Of a stretch of 63,911 bases of DNA, positions 40,546 through 49,603 are shown in pieces. Source of the stretch: Chitinophagales bacterium. Lineage in GTDB: Bacteria; Bacteroidota; Bacteroidia; Chitinophagales; JADIYW01. Position numbers and translations under genes: made by a program. How positions within the stretch are numbered: position 1 is the first letter of the stretch; each line of letters opens with the position of its first letter. The stretch spans positions 1-63,911 of the forward strand of contig JAIBAX010000023.1 in assembly GCA_019694955.1 (NCBI GenBank), in the 5' to 3' direction. Below the pieces are notes generated by a model that saw nothing but the letters and a program-made list of their open reading frames with translations, was not told the origin of the DNA and ran no database searches.

Positions 40546-40863
40546 TTATTTATCGCAACGTTGCCGCCATTGGTGTTTGAACTGTTCTTTTTCTTCTTCA
40601 TTCATATTCAATAGCTTCTCCCTGAAGGAAGGGTCTGAATAGGGAAGTCTTCGACGTTTACGGAAGTGAAATCCACCAAATAAGATTCTCGACAAGGTAA
40701 ACAAACCCATGGCTTGCCAGTAGTTGATGTTGGGTAAATGGAGGATATTTGGTATAATGCTATTCCACAAAATCATTACAATTGCACTGATGAACATCCA
40801 CCCTAAAATAAAGACGGGTAAAAACATCCATCTTCTTTTTTTCCAGTTTTGATTAGCAGTCAT
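40546..40863 (-). CDS. Small membrane protein, candidate anti-sigma partner
   Basis: A 105-residue protein. Two membrane segments (WMFLPVFILGWMFISAIVMILW and the stretch around WQAMGLFTLSRILFGG) are flanked by basic sequence. A cytoplasmic-looking helical tail follows: REKLLNMNEEEKEQFKHQWRQ. Its gene begins 2 bp after the ECF sigma gene ends, the classical place of an anti-sigma factor. It lacks recognisable anti-sigma (zinc-binding ASD) motifs. The tail is similar to that of the protein at 40103. Sensor, anti-sigma or effector are all possible. Confidence 0.7.
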   Translation of the reverse strand: MTANQNWKKRRWMFLPVFILGWMFISAIVMILWNSIIPNILHLPNINYWQAMGLFTLSRILFGGFHFRKRRRLPYSDPSFREKLLNMNEEEKEQFKHQWRQRCDK

Positions 40864-40865
40864 AT

Positions 40866-41426
40866 TTAAGTATTTAGTTCTTGATATAAATAATTTAATT
40901 TCTTTCTTAGGTGCTTCACGGCATATCCTTTACGGCTGATAACAGTTTTGATGTTTTCACCTTGTTTATTTGCAATTTCCTGTAAGGTAAGGTCTTCAAA
41001 TTCGTTGAGGACGAATACCTCTCTTTGATTGCTTGGAAGCTCTTCCAAGGCAAGAATGAGTTCTTTCCAAAAGAGCTCTTTAAAAAATGCTAAGTCGGGA
41101 TGTTGACTATCGTCAAGCAGCAATATTTCTTTGAAGTTTATCGTGCCTTCATCATCTTCAACAGCATAGTCATCCAGCGATAGGTCTTTCTTTTTTCTGT
41201 ATTTGTCCGTTATTTTATTGCCTGCCACGCGATAGAGCCAAGCACTTAAGTACTCGATATCGCTAATATCGCTAATATTGCCAAAATTGCTGAGTTGATA
41301 CCAGACATCCTGAAGGATATCTTCGGCATCTTCCTTTGTATTTACCTTTTTCCTAATAAACCCAAAGAGTTTGTTTCCAAATTTTTGTATGGCGCCTGAT
41401 ATGGATATTGTTTCCGCTTCTGACAT
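40866..41426 (-). CDS. ECF RNA polymerase sigma factor
   Basis: 186 residues from the ATG at 41426 (MSEAETISIS...). A TTG start 15 bp upstream is possible, but it lies only 6 bp from the -10 box, so transcription would begin at or after it. Region 2 includes VNTKEDAEDILQDVWYQL and LSAWLYRVAGNKITDKYRKK. Region 4 includes ALEELPSNQREVFVLNEFEDLTLQEIANKQGENIKTVISRKGYAVKHLRKKL with the HTH. It directs transcription from a special promoter set. The promoter upstream of its own gene has a twin before 40372, strong evidence for autoregulation and a local regulon. Confidence 0.92.
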   Translation of the reverse strand: MSEAETISISGAIQKFGNKLFGFIRKKVNTKEDAEDILQDVWYQLSNFGNISDISDIEYLSAWLYRVAGNKITDKYRKKKDLSLDDYAVEDDEGTINFKEILLLDDSQHPDLAFFKELFWKELILALEELPSNQREVFVLNEFEDLTLQEIANKQGENIKTVISRKGYAVKHLRKKLNYLYQELNT

Positions 41427-41446
41427 GTATATTGTACTCAATATGC

Positions 41447-41479
41447 GTTAAGACGAATGTAGAGGGATTTTACTTTAAA
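41447..41479 (-). promoter_or_regulatory. ECF-type promoter, copy 1 (autoregulatory)
   Basis: Read on the minus strand: TTTAAAGTAAAA (41479-41468), a 12-bp spacer, CGTCTTAAC (41455-41447). It is the twin of the site at 40398-40430. Transcription would start near 41440, about 14 nt before the ATG at 41426, which fixes that start. Confidence 0.8.
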
Positions 41480-41961
41480 TCGGTTAATAATAGTAAGTGA
41501 TTGGAATTAACAACATAAACAACTAATATAAGAACCAAAGTGCTTGCCTATGCCGAAAAATCAACATAATAAAGAATATATGATTTCCCATAATATTTGT
41601 GGTTGTGACACTCCATTTCTTAATTATTGTAGCCTAATGAGGATATTAATACGACGTTCTGCTTCTTATACACAAGTCTATTTTAGAACATTCGTTCCAG
41701 TTTTGATATTTACCGTTTTGATTTTTAAATTTTAATGTATATTGATGTCACAAATAACAATACCATTTACAATTTAAATTCCAAGTTAACTTATATAGCA
41801 CCAAGAACTTTCAGACATTTAACTTATTGAGTTTCTTTTTGAATTTGCCTTTCTATGGTCAAAAAAACACCTGTAATAAGTGCTTATATAAAAGAAATTC
41901 ATCTTTTACATAAGAGAATTTAAGAAGGAATTGAAATAGTAAATGAAATTTTTAAATAATT
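41480..41961. other. AT-rich gene-free stretch
   Basis: About 480 bp with no credible gene. A plus-strand frame from 41856 reads MVKKTPVISAYIKEIHLL and, after one stop, continues in frame to about 41956, which could be a decayed small gene. Another short plus-strand frame (41544-41735) has an unlikely composition. The stretch marks the edge of the AT-rich island. Confidence 0.4.
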
Positions 41962-42153
41962 TTATTCAAATAACAACATATACCTACTCTTATCTTCTTT
42001 TATATCAAGTTCATTATGTCCAATATACTTAAATACATCTAAAGTGATTTTACCTACAAGAAATCCTTTGTCTGTATTTTCATTTTTAACATAATTATCC
42101 AGTTTCTTTCCCTTTATTTGGATTTTTTCCACATTCCTTTTTGTCCTTGCCAT
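41962..42153 (-). CDS. Small hypothetical protein in the AT-rich island
   Basis: A 63-residue basic protein (MARTKRNVEKIQIKGKKLDN...) without membrane segment. The second half is FLVGKITLDVFKYIGHNELDI. A TATTTTTA box, near the Bacteroidota -7 element, lies about 25 bp upstream of the ATG. It is preceded by 170 bp of very AT-rich DNA after the metallophosphoesterase gene and may be a third member of that island. It could be a chance ORF; moderate doubt remains. Confidence 0.4.
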   Translation of the reverse strand: MARTKRNVEKIQIKGKKLDNYVKNENTDKGFLVGKITLDVFKYIGHNELDIKEDKSRYMLLFE

Positions 42154-42324
42154 GTTAAAAATTTACATCCTATAAAAATAGAATTACTTTGTTAAGAATT
42201 TGGGTTGTAATTTATGCATTAACAAAATTATTAAGTCACAAAGATGAAACATTTGTTGCGAAAAATAAAACATTTATTGCAAAAAAAATGTTAATGTTGT
42301 CAAAATTAATATTTTTATTTGTTT

Positions 42325-44016
42325 TTATTTAGGAAAATCATACGGAATAACATGATTTGAAAATTGAATATTCATAAAAAACATAAAAATATCTTTATCT
42401 TTTTCCGTACCCACCTTCTTGAAAAAATCTTTTCTAAAGGAATCAAAATTGAAATCAGCAATTTCAATTGCTTGAGCATATAATTCACGAGTTTTATTTC
42501 TATCTAAATTGAATATTTTAATAAAGGAATCTCTTTCAAATAGATCTGCTTCATAAATAAAGAATCGAATGATTTTTATGTTAAAATCAATCAAATTTCT
42601 TTTAAAAAATAATATTAACTTTTCAATATGATTTGCGTAAGGATTGTTTGTTAAATTAAAGTTATCTAAATATATATTAATAGAATTATCAATTATAAAA
42701 ACATTATTTTCTAACATAGAGTCCGTATACGAAATATTAGCATTTATTTGTTGTTTAATATAATTCCTTAACACATTTTTAATTTGTTTTAATTTACTTT
42801 TATGCCACTTCAATCTTTCATCTGTTAAACACCCTCTATTTTGTAAATTCTCAAGTTTGTATATTAGTTCTTTTTTTGAAGTAACCCCAAAACTTATATC
42901 AAATGACTTTTGGGTCATGGTCTTTGTTTTTAAATTTATTTCTAAAATTGAAAACCAATTACCTTTTAGACTCTCAGTATTAAATTTATCCCTTACAAAG
43001 GGTAGAAATCTACCGGATTTTAAACTAATTGCATTACCGATATAACTAACTCTATCATTCAGGGATAAGATATTTGCATGAATATGTGAAGAAAGAAAAA
43101 TATCTGACATGTCTAGAATTTCTTTTAATGATGGAATTTTACTTTGCATGAAGTATTCATCTTCGTTTAACCACTCAAGGGGATGGTGACACCCAACGAC
43201 TACAAGATAGTCAGGAAATTCAAGTAGTTTTTTTTTGATTTCTTCAATTTCTGTCGTATAATTAACAAAGATTCTTTGAGAACCATATTCATTAAATCTT
43301 TCTTTTTCCTTCAATAATTTTTTATAGAGTTCTTTTTCTAAATTAGTTAATGAAGTGTAATCCTTAATCTTTTTTCTTATATTACTTTTGTTTTTTACAA
43401 ACCAATCGACTAACATCTGATTAAATTTAATTCCGTAAGAAACCCAAGATGAATTTAATAAAATGAAGATAGAATTTACGTTATGATCTACTTTAAAATA
43501 GGTTAAATTCTTCTTAAAATTTGAGGTTTCAAAATTACTAAAAAATTCTTTTTTCTCATCAAACACTTTTTGGACAAAATCTGTAAAAGGCGTAAATGGA
43601 GAAATAAATTTATCTTTATTGTCGTTAAAAAAAGCACTTTGAGCATTTCCTTCTACTTCAGTAAAGGAAATGAAATTTTCAATATAATCAAAATTATCTT
43701 CATATGTAATGTCGTGATTTCCAGGTAAGAAAAATAAAATTGGTTTTTCATTCTGGTTTTCAAACAAATTAAGTAAATCATCCAAAATTAGGGAACGAAA
43801 CTTTTCATAGTCTTCTTTACACCCTGACTGAGCAATATCTCCTGTAAATAAAATATATCTAATGGGGATAGGTGATTCATTCAGTTCTTTCTTAATTATT
43901 TCTATAAAATTAGCCAAATATTGCTTAAGGAAATTGTCAGTATCAATATCATACTTAACTGATATATGCAAATCACTAATCCAAATTATTTTATATTTAT
44001 TGTCATAATTAATCAT
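42325..44016 (-). CDS. Cytosolic metallophosphoesterase of an island module
   Basis: A 563-residue protein without signal peptide. The N-terminal phosphoesterase domain (about residues 1-330) has all metal motifs: IIWISDLHISV (about 14), LFTGDIAQSG (about 59), FFLPGNHDITY (about 97), VVVGCHHPLEWL (about 275) and FLSSHIHANIL (about 310, Ser replacing the usual Gly before HxH). A helical insert (FVKNKSNIRKKI...KERFNEYG) sits between motifs. The last about 200 residues match no family I know. It starts 12 bp after the 832-residue protein gene on the same strand, so they are one operon. A nucleotide or nucleic-acid phosphodiester substrate is plausible. Its DNA is much more AT-rich than metG next to it. 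Confidence 0.82.
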   Translation of the reverse strand: MINYDNKYKIIWISDLHISVKYDIDTDNFLKQYLANFIEIIKKELNESPIPIRYILFTGDIAQSGCKEDYEKFRSLILDDLLNLFENQNEKPILFFLPGNHDITYEDNFDYIENFISFTEVEGNAQSAFFNDNKDKFISPFTPFTDFVQKVFDEKKEFFSNFETSNFKKNLTYFKVDHNVNSIFILLNSSWVSYGIKFNQMLVDWFVKNKSNIRKKIKDYTSLTNLEKELYKKLLKEKERFNEYGSQRIFVNYTTEIEEIKKKLLEFPDYLVVVGCHHPLEWLNEDEYFMQSKIPSLKEILDMSDIFLSSHIHANILSLNDRVSYIGNAISLKSGRFLPFVRDKFNTESLKGNWFSILEINLKTKTMTQKSFDISFGVTSKKELIYKLENLQNRGCLTDERLKWHKSKLKQIKNVLRNYIKQQINANISYTDSMLENNVFIIDNSINIYLDNFNLTNNPYANHIEKLILFFKRNLIDFNIKIIRFFIYEADLFERDSFIKIFNLDRNKTRELYAQAIEIADFNFDSFRKDFFKKVGTEKDKDIFMFFMNIQFSNHVIPYDFPK

Positions 44017-44028
44017 AAATAGAATATG

Positions 44029-46527
44029 TTATTGAAATTTAATCTTATTCAACATTGAATAGTTCCAGATAGCCAAGAGGTTTTCATTTGTTTTCACAAA
44101 ATAATCTTCTAATGTCTCTGTATCAGTAAAAAACCACCCTCCAAACTGATCAACAAAAACTTTTTTATCTGTATAGCTTATAAAATCATTGATAGGTTGC
44201 CCATCATCCCAGTTTCTCCTTAAAAGAGAAATTTGCCCATTACACTTTCCATAGAACCAACTAAGATATTTATATTCTAAATTATCCTTATTCCCTGCAT
44301 CATCAATATTAAAGAATTCTTCAACAAATTCTTTAATATTTGCAAATAATCCATCTTCCAAGAGCAAGTTAGTAATTAAGTTAACTACACCTTCGGATAC
44401 AAATTTTTGATGTCTCTCCCAAAAAACAAATATTTCAGGTATTGGGCATTCTAATTTAATAGGATTTAGTAAAAAAAATTCTTTGAGTTCTGAAGTGTTT
44501 TTGGATTTAGACTCTTCCAAAATTTTAATAAATGAATTGTAAAAATAATACCTTACCATTTCCTTTTCTAAGTGTTTTTCACTAATATGACCAGAAGTTT
44601 CATACATTAATGAATTTTGAAAATTATAGGTCCAAAACCAAAAATTAAACAACTTTAAATCATTCATATATGGAAAGTACCATCTTATAATATCAATAAT
44701 AAACCTATCGTATTGTATATAATTACTTTTTTTCCAAGAGTTTATTTTACTGTCATTTGGCAATATGCCCTCGAGTTTTAATATAATTTTTGAAAATTTT
44801 GTATCAACTAAAGATAAGTAATTTATAATTTCTTTGGAAAGCGTTGAATAAATAAACTCTGGGCAAACGATATGATTTATATTATAATTAATACTAAAAG
44901 GGTTTGCTTTGGTTTCTATCAAATCTACTTGTATGATTGGAGCATAATTATTGTATGCCCAAAATAATTTGCCAATATCCCTTGCTAGAACACCGTATGA
45001 TGAAATTAATTGTTGTAAGGAAGTGTTAAAATCCAAATTTAAATCAACATTTAAGTCTTCATATTGATACGAGTTTAACATTCTAATGTAATAAGCATCA
45101 TTGTAGATATTTATAAACTCCGTGAATTGTTTTTCTAAATCTTTAATTTGGCTAATTTGTTGATTCTTGTTGTTAATAATTTCATCACGTACGGTCTTTA
45201 AAAATCCTTGGAAATCAATAAAGAAGTGAAATAATATTGGGTCAACTATTCCATTATTATAACTAGCAAACATTTTTACCAATTTTGTTTTTAAAACCCT
45301 TGATATTTTTAGTTCTTTTAGGTACTTTTCAATTTCGTTTAGACTACTTACAAATGAAAATTCATCTAATTTCTTTTCAAGAGAAATTACATTTTTCATG
45401 TCAGTACTTGTCTCTACTTTAAAATAAATTCGTGTACAAATTTTTCTTACATGTTTAAAAATATCATTACCTTTTCGGTAAATCAATCTAAACAAGGCTA
45501 GATTATTATTTTTTTCAAGCCTATCGCTTTCTTGGATATAGTAATCCAATTTTCCAGAGATTATATAAATGGCATCTAAATCAAAACCCACATTGTTTTT
45601 TGAAAACAAATCTTTTAAAAATTTAAGATGACCTGGTTTAACTTGCCACTCAATCTCGGTATTAAGCTTTATTTTATTATTCCTTTTAAACCTATTATAA
45701 AACTCGTCATCATCTTCAGTCTCAACCAAATCTGCATGTAACCCTATTTGTGTTTGACTATCAGAAAAAACATTAATTCTACTAAAGTTTTTATTTTGAG
45801 TTGCATTAAAAACATTTTTCAGATAGGAGAGGTCAAGCATTTGATTCCAATTCTCTAAATCTTTTAACTCGATCCGTCGAATATTTCGAACAATCTCATA
45901 AACTGACTCTGGATTGTCACAAAAAAGAACCAAAGTAAGTTCGTGCCAAGAAAACGATTGAATTAGTTGAAAATCAATTTTGTCACTATTGTTCTCAATT
46001 TTATTAAAGTTAACAATCTCTTCCTCTATTTTAAATGCAACTTCATCTAAGAAATCCACCCCATTCCCAATAAGTAATCCATTGTTTAATTTAAAACTTG
46101 TGATACCTAAAAAATATTTACGATCTGCTTTTGAAAGTTTTTTGTAAAAAAATTCCTTTATATTCCCTTTATGATAAGTTATTCCAATTAAATTTTGAGA
46201 GTAGTGTGTAAATTGTTTTGACTTAGGTTCAAATAATCTTAAGGCAAATTTTAAATTATCAATTAAATTAATAAAGACAATATCATAAGAGCCAAGAATA
46301 TAATACTTTAAAGGATTGTAAATTATGGGTATTTTTTTATTATTGTTATAATAAAAGTGCTCAGATTTGTTTTTATTCTTAAAATATTTATAAGATTGTT
46401 TTCTATAATTTTCGAAATAATCCTTGTAAATCTCTTTGTTAAATTTTTCAGGAGAGTTTGCAGGTAAAGTTGTGAAAATTAATTGTATTGTGTATTTATT
46501 ATTTTGGCTTAAATCTAGACTATCCAT
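44029..46527 (-). CDS. 832-residue protein of unknown family, paired with the phosphoesterase
   Basis: A large soluble protein with no signal peptide or membrane span. I recognise no known domain. Features seen: an early segment GSYDIVFINLIDNLKFALRLF (about residues 73-93), a second similar-looking unit with SFSWHELTLVLFCDNPESVYEIVRNIR (about 190-216), many Asn/Lys/Phe/Tyr residues as expected from AT-rich DNA, and a long helical middle. The paired beta-alpha-like segments might form repeated ferredoxin-like folds. A TATTTTTG -7 box lies 25 bp upstream. It is first in a two-gene operon with a metallophosphoesterase, between an ECF locus and metG. Such a pair of a big recognition-like protein and an enzyme suggests a defence or signalling module. 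That is inference. Confidence 0.75.
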   Translation of the reverse strand: MDSLDLSQNNKYTIQLIFTTLPANSPEKFNKEIYKDYFENYRKQSYKYFKNKNKSEHFYYNNNKKIPIIYNPLKYYILGSYDIVFINLIDNLKFALRLFEPKSKQFTHYSQNLIGITYHKGNIKEFFYKKLSKADRKYFLGITSFKLNNGLLIGNGVDFLDEVAFKIEEEIVNFNKIENNSDKIDFQLIQSFSWHELTLVLFCDNPESVYEIVRNIRRIELKDLENWNQMLDLSYLKNVFNATQNKNFSRINVFSDSQTQIGLHADLVETEDDDEFYNRFKRNNKIKLNTEIEWQVKPGHLKFLKDLFSKNNVGFDLDAIYIISGKLDYYIQESDRLEKNNNLALFRLIYRKGNDIFKHVRKICTRIYFKVETSTDMKNVISLEKKLDEFSFVSSLNEIEKYLKELKISRVLKTKLVKMFASYNNGIVDPILFHFFIDFQGFLKTVRDEIINNKNQQISQIKDLEKQFTEFINIYNDAYYIRMLNSYQYEDLNVDLNLDFNTSLQQLISSYGVLARDIGKLFWAYNNYAPIIQVDLIETKANPFSINYNINHIVCPEFIYSTLSKEIINYLSLVDTKFSKIILKLEGILPNDSKINSWKKSNYIQYDRFIIDIIRWYFPYMNDLKLFNFWFWTYNFQNSLMYETSGHISEKHLEKEMVRYYFYNSFIKILEESKSKNTSELKEFFLLNPIKLECPIPEIFVFWERHQKFVSEGVVNLITNLLLEDGLFANIKEFVEEFFNIDDAGNKDNLEYKYLSWFYGKCNGQISLLRRNWDDGQPINDFISYTDKKVFVDQFGGWFFTDTETLEDYFVKTNENLLAIWNYSMLNKIKFQ

Positions 46528-46551
46528 AAATTAAAGTAATTTATAACGTTA

Positions 46552-46559
46552 CAAAAATA
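46552..46559 (-). promoter_or_regulatory. -7 box of the island operon
   Basis: TATTTTTG on the minus strand matches TAnnTTTG and ends 24 bp before the ATG of the 832-residue protein gene. No clear -33 TTTG is seen. Confidence 0.45.
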
Positions 46560-46570
46560 TAAAAATAATT

Positions 46571-48607
46571 TTACCTAATTGCGAAACCACTTCCTACGCC
46601 ATCATTCCCTACAAAGTACAATTTCCCTTTTTCATCTTCTGCCATGAGTATCATTCCCTGCGATAAGACGCCTTTAAGTTCTCTGGGGGCAAGGTTCACT
46701 ACTACCGATACTGATGTGCCGATGACTTCTTCTGGTGTGAAATGCTCCGCAATACCTGAGACAATGGTTCTGGTCTCAAAGCCTACGTCAACGGTTAGCT
46801 TTAAAAGTTTTTTGGCTTTTTCGATTTTCTCTGCAGCCAGTATTCTGCCGGTACGGATATCTAATTTCGTGAAATCATCAAATTGTATCGTTTCTTTTAC
46901 TGCGTCATAAGATTTCGTAACAGCCTTTGATGCTTCTAGCTTTGCTATTTGTTCTGCTACTAGACTATCCTCAATTTTTGTAAAGAGTATCTGCGCTTCT
47001 CCTAACTGTGTCCCGGGAGCAATCCACTCCTCTTCGTCAGCATTTACCCAACTGCGGATAGGAATATTGAGCATGTCTTCCAGCTTTTCTACCGCAAATG
47101 GGAGGAAAGGTTGCATAATTCTCGCCAAACCTGCTACGCATTGCAGTGCTACATACATGATGCGTTGCACGGCTTCTTCGTCAGTTTTTATCAATTTCCA
47201 GGGTTCTTGGTCGCCCAAATATTTATTGCCGACTCTTGCCAACTCCATCATTTCATTCAAAGCGTCCCGGAATCGGAATACTTCTATGCTTTCGCCTACA
47301 AGCTTTCCAGATGCACGCACTTTGTCAATAATAGCATGATCCCATGGAGTGAGCGTTGCTGTATTTACATATGGAACGATGCCTTGAAAATATTTATGTG
47401 TCAATACTACTACCCGATTTACAAAATTTCCCAAAGTTGCCACCAGTTCATTGTTTACCCTTGACTGATAATCATTCCAAGTGAATTCTGAATCTTTTGT
47501 TTCCGGGAAATTGGCAATTAATGTGTAGCGCAGTTCGTCTTCTTTTCCCGGCAGCTCATCAACATATTCATGCGCCCAAACCGCCCAGTTTCTTGATGTG
47601 GATATTTTATCACCCTGCAAATTCATAAACTCATTGGCTGGTACATTGTCAGGTAAAATATAATCGCCATGAGCTTGCAATATTGCCGGAAATATGATGC
47701 AATGAAAGACGATATTGTCTTTGCCAATAAAATGTACCAGTTTTGTTTCCTTATCCTTCCAATACAATTCCCAGTTTTTGCCGTTGTCTGCTGCCCATTG
47801 TCTGGTGGCACTGATATAGCCAATAGGCGCATCTAACCAAACATACAGCACTTTATTTTTTGCTTCTTCTAAAGGAACCGGAATACCCCAATCTAAGTCG
47901 CGTGTCATGGCCCTGGGTTGCAATCCACCTTTAATCCACGACTTACATTGCCCCGACACATTTATTTTCCATTCTCCCTCTTTCTCGTCAATCCACTTCT
48001 CTAGCCACGGCGAATATTTGTCTAATGGCAGATACCAATGTTTGGTTTTTTTTAGCACGGGAACACTTCCAGAAATCGTTGATTTGGGTTCTATTAGGTC
48101 TGTAGGATTCAATGTTGAGCCACATTTCTCACATTGGTCGCCGTATGCATTTGGGTTCGCACATTTTGGACAAGTACCCGTAATATACCTGTCTGCCAAG
48201 AATTGTTGCGCTTCTTCATCAAAATATTGCTCAGATTCTTGTACCACAAACTCACCTTTCTCATGAAGTTTTAAGAAAATGTCCTGAGAAGTTTGATAAT
48301 GTATTGGTTCAGATGTTCTGTGATAAATATCGAAATCGATTTTTAACCGTTTAAAAGTATCTTTTATTAAGTGGTGATATTTATCGATGATAGCTTTAGG
48401 TGTGGTGTTTTCTTTTTTTGCTTTCAAGGTAATGGCGGCACCATGCTCATCAGAACCACATACCCAAACGACATCCTTACCCATGAGTCGCAAGTAGCGA
48501 ACATAGATATCGGCAGGAAGATAAGCACCTGCTAAATGACCAATATGTAATGGGCCATTTGCATATGGAAGGGCAGAGGTAACGGTATATCTGGCAGGAT
48601 TGTTCAT
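46571..48607 (-). CDS. metG: Methionyl-tRNA synthetase
   Basis: 678 residues from the ATG at 48607 (MNNPARYTVTSALPYANG...). A longer in-frame start adds 15 hydrophobic residues and is rejected. The class I HIGH motif is in PYANGPLHIGHLAGAYL (about residues 14-30). The zinc knuckles are CPKCANPNAYGDQCEKCG (about 145-162). The KMSKS-type loop is GDKISTSRNW. The C-terminal Trbp111-like tRNA-binding domain begins near FDDFTKLDIRTGRILAAEKI. It charges tRNA-Met in the cytosol. It is complete and divergent from the LD-carboxypeptidase gene. Confidence 0.97.
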   Translation of the reverse strand: MNNPARYTVTSALPYANGPLHIGHLAGAYLPADIYVRYLRLMGKDVVWVCGSDEHGAAITLKAKKENTTPKAIIDKYHHLIKDTFKRLKIDFDIYHRTSEPIHYQTSQDIFLKLHEKGEFVVQESEQYFDEEAQQFLADRYITGTCPKCANPNAYGDQCEKCGSTLNPTDLIEPKSTISGSVPVLKKTKHWYLPLDKYSPWLEKWIDEKEGEWKINVSGQCKSWIKGGLQPRAMTRDLDWGIPVPLEEAKNKVLYVWLDAPIGYISATRQWAADNGKNWELYWKDKETKLVHFIGKDNIVFHCIIFPAILQAHGDYILPDNVPANEFMNLQGDKISTSRNWAVWAHEYVDELPGKEDELRYTLIANFPETKDSEFTWNDYQSRVNNELVATLGNFVNRVVVLTHKYFQGIVPYVNTATLTPWDHAIIDKVRASGKLVGESIEVFRFRDALNEMMELARVGNKYLGDQEPWKLIKTDEEAVQRIMYVALQCVAGLARIMQPFLPFAVEKLEDMLNIPIRSWVNADEEEWIAPGTQLGEAQILFTKIEDSLVAEQIAKLEASKAVTKSYDAVKETIQFDDFTKLDIRTGRILAAEKIEKAKKLLKLTVDVGFETRTIVSGIAEHFTPEEVIGTSVSVVVNLAPRELKGVLSQGMILMAEDEKGKLYFVGNDGVGSGFAIR

Positions 48608-48664
48608 TCTTGAAAAATTGGATGGCAAAGATAGCAAGAAAAATGTAATCAATAGGTGTGGACG

Positions 48665-48695
48665 TTGCTTCTATTTAACAGTTTTCCTACATTTG
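48665..48695 (+). promoter_or_regulatory. Promoter of the LD-carboxypeptidase gene
   Basis: TTG (48665), a 20-bp spacer, TACATTTG (48688-48695). The ATG at 48701 follows by 5 bp, so the message would be almost leaderless. Confidence 0.55.
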
Positions 48696-48700
48696 TACTT

Positions 48701-49597
48701 ATGTATAGACCACCTTTTTTAAAACAGGGCGATAAGGTAGCCATCACTGCACCTGCAAGGTGTATTGAGCAGGAAGAAATTCAATTTGCTATCCATGTCC
48801 TTGAAGGTTGGGGTTTGCAAGTGATAGTTGGTGCAACTATAGGGAAGAAAAATCATCAGCTATCCGGTACAGATGCCGAGCGTACGAAAGACTTTCAACA
48901 ATTCTTAGATGATACTTCCGTGAAGGCGATTTTTGCCGCTCGTGGTGGATACGGTACGGTGCGAATGATGGATAACTTGCTCTACACTAAGTTTCTGGAT
49001 CATCCCAAATGGATTGTCGGTTTTTCGGATATCACTATTTTGCATAGTCACCTAAATTCGGTAATGGGAATTCAGTCTTTACATGCTACCATGCCGGTCA
49101 GCTTTGAAAAAAATACACCGGAGGCGATACAATCCCTTAAAGATGCTTTGTTTGGGCAGTCGCTGGAGTATCACTTTTCATCACATCCATTGAACCGAAA
49201 CGGCGAGATGCATGGCGAAGTAGTTGGTGGGAATCTCTCTCTGCTATATAGTTTGTTGGGGACAAAAACATTGCTGCTGACAACGGGAAAAATCTTGTTT
49301 CTCGAAGATTTGGACGAGTATTTGTATCATATTGACAGGATGATAACGGCTTTAAAAAGAGCGGGAAAGTTTCAGGGCATTGCCGGATTAATCGTGGGAG
49401 GAATGACAGATATGAATGACAACAGAATGCCTTGGGGGAAGACTGCTGAGGAAATTATCCGGGAACATGTGGCGGAATATAGTTTTCCGGTATGTTTTGG
49501 CTTTCCTGCAGGACATATTAACGACAATAGGTCGATAGTTTTGGGTAGGGAAGCAAAAGTGGTGGTTGGAGAAGGTGAATGTTGTTTTAAGGGATAG
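48701..49597 (+). CDS. LD-carboxypeptidase (S66 family)
   Basis: 298 residues from the ATG at 48701 (MYRPPFLKQGDKVAITAPA...). Family features are the N-terminal PPFLKQGDKVAITAPA, the nucleophile region FAARGGYGTVRMMDNL with nearby KWIVGFSDITILHSHL (Ser at about residue 110), and the catalytic Glu and His in GGNLSLLYSLLGT and FGFPAGHINDNRSIVLG. These enzymes cut the L-Lys/D-Ala bond of murein tetrapeptides during cell-wall recycling in the cytosol. A gene for a membrane protein follows 6 bp later. Confidence 0.93.
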   Translation: MYRPPFLKQGDKVAITAPARCIEQEEIQFAIHVLEGWGLQVIVGATIGKKNHQLSGTDAERTKDFQQFLDDTSVKAIFAARGGYGTVRMMDNLLYTKFLDHPKWIVGFSDITILHSHLNSVMGIQSLHATMPVSFEKNTPEAIQSLKDALFGQSLEYHFSSHPLNRNGEMHGEVVGGNLSLLYSLLGTKTLLLTTGKILFLEDLDEYLYHIDRMITALKRAGKFQGIAGLIVGGMTDMNDNRMPWGKTAEEIIREHVAEYSFPVCFGFPAGHINDNRSIVLGREAKVVVGEGECCFKG

Positions 49598-49603
49598 ATT
49601 AGT

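Noticed and set aside
41544..41735. A 63-codon plus-strand frame in the AT-rich stretch
   Set aside because: Its composition is unlike a protein, it shows no start context, and no motif or neighbour supports it.
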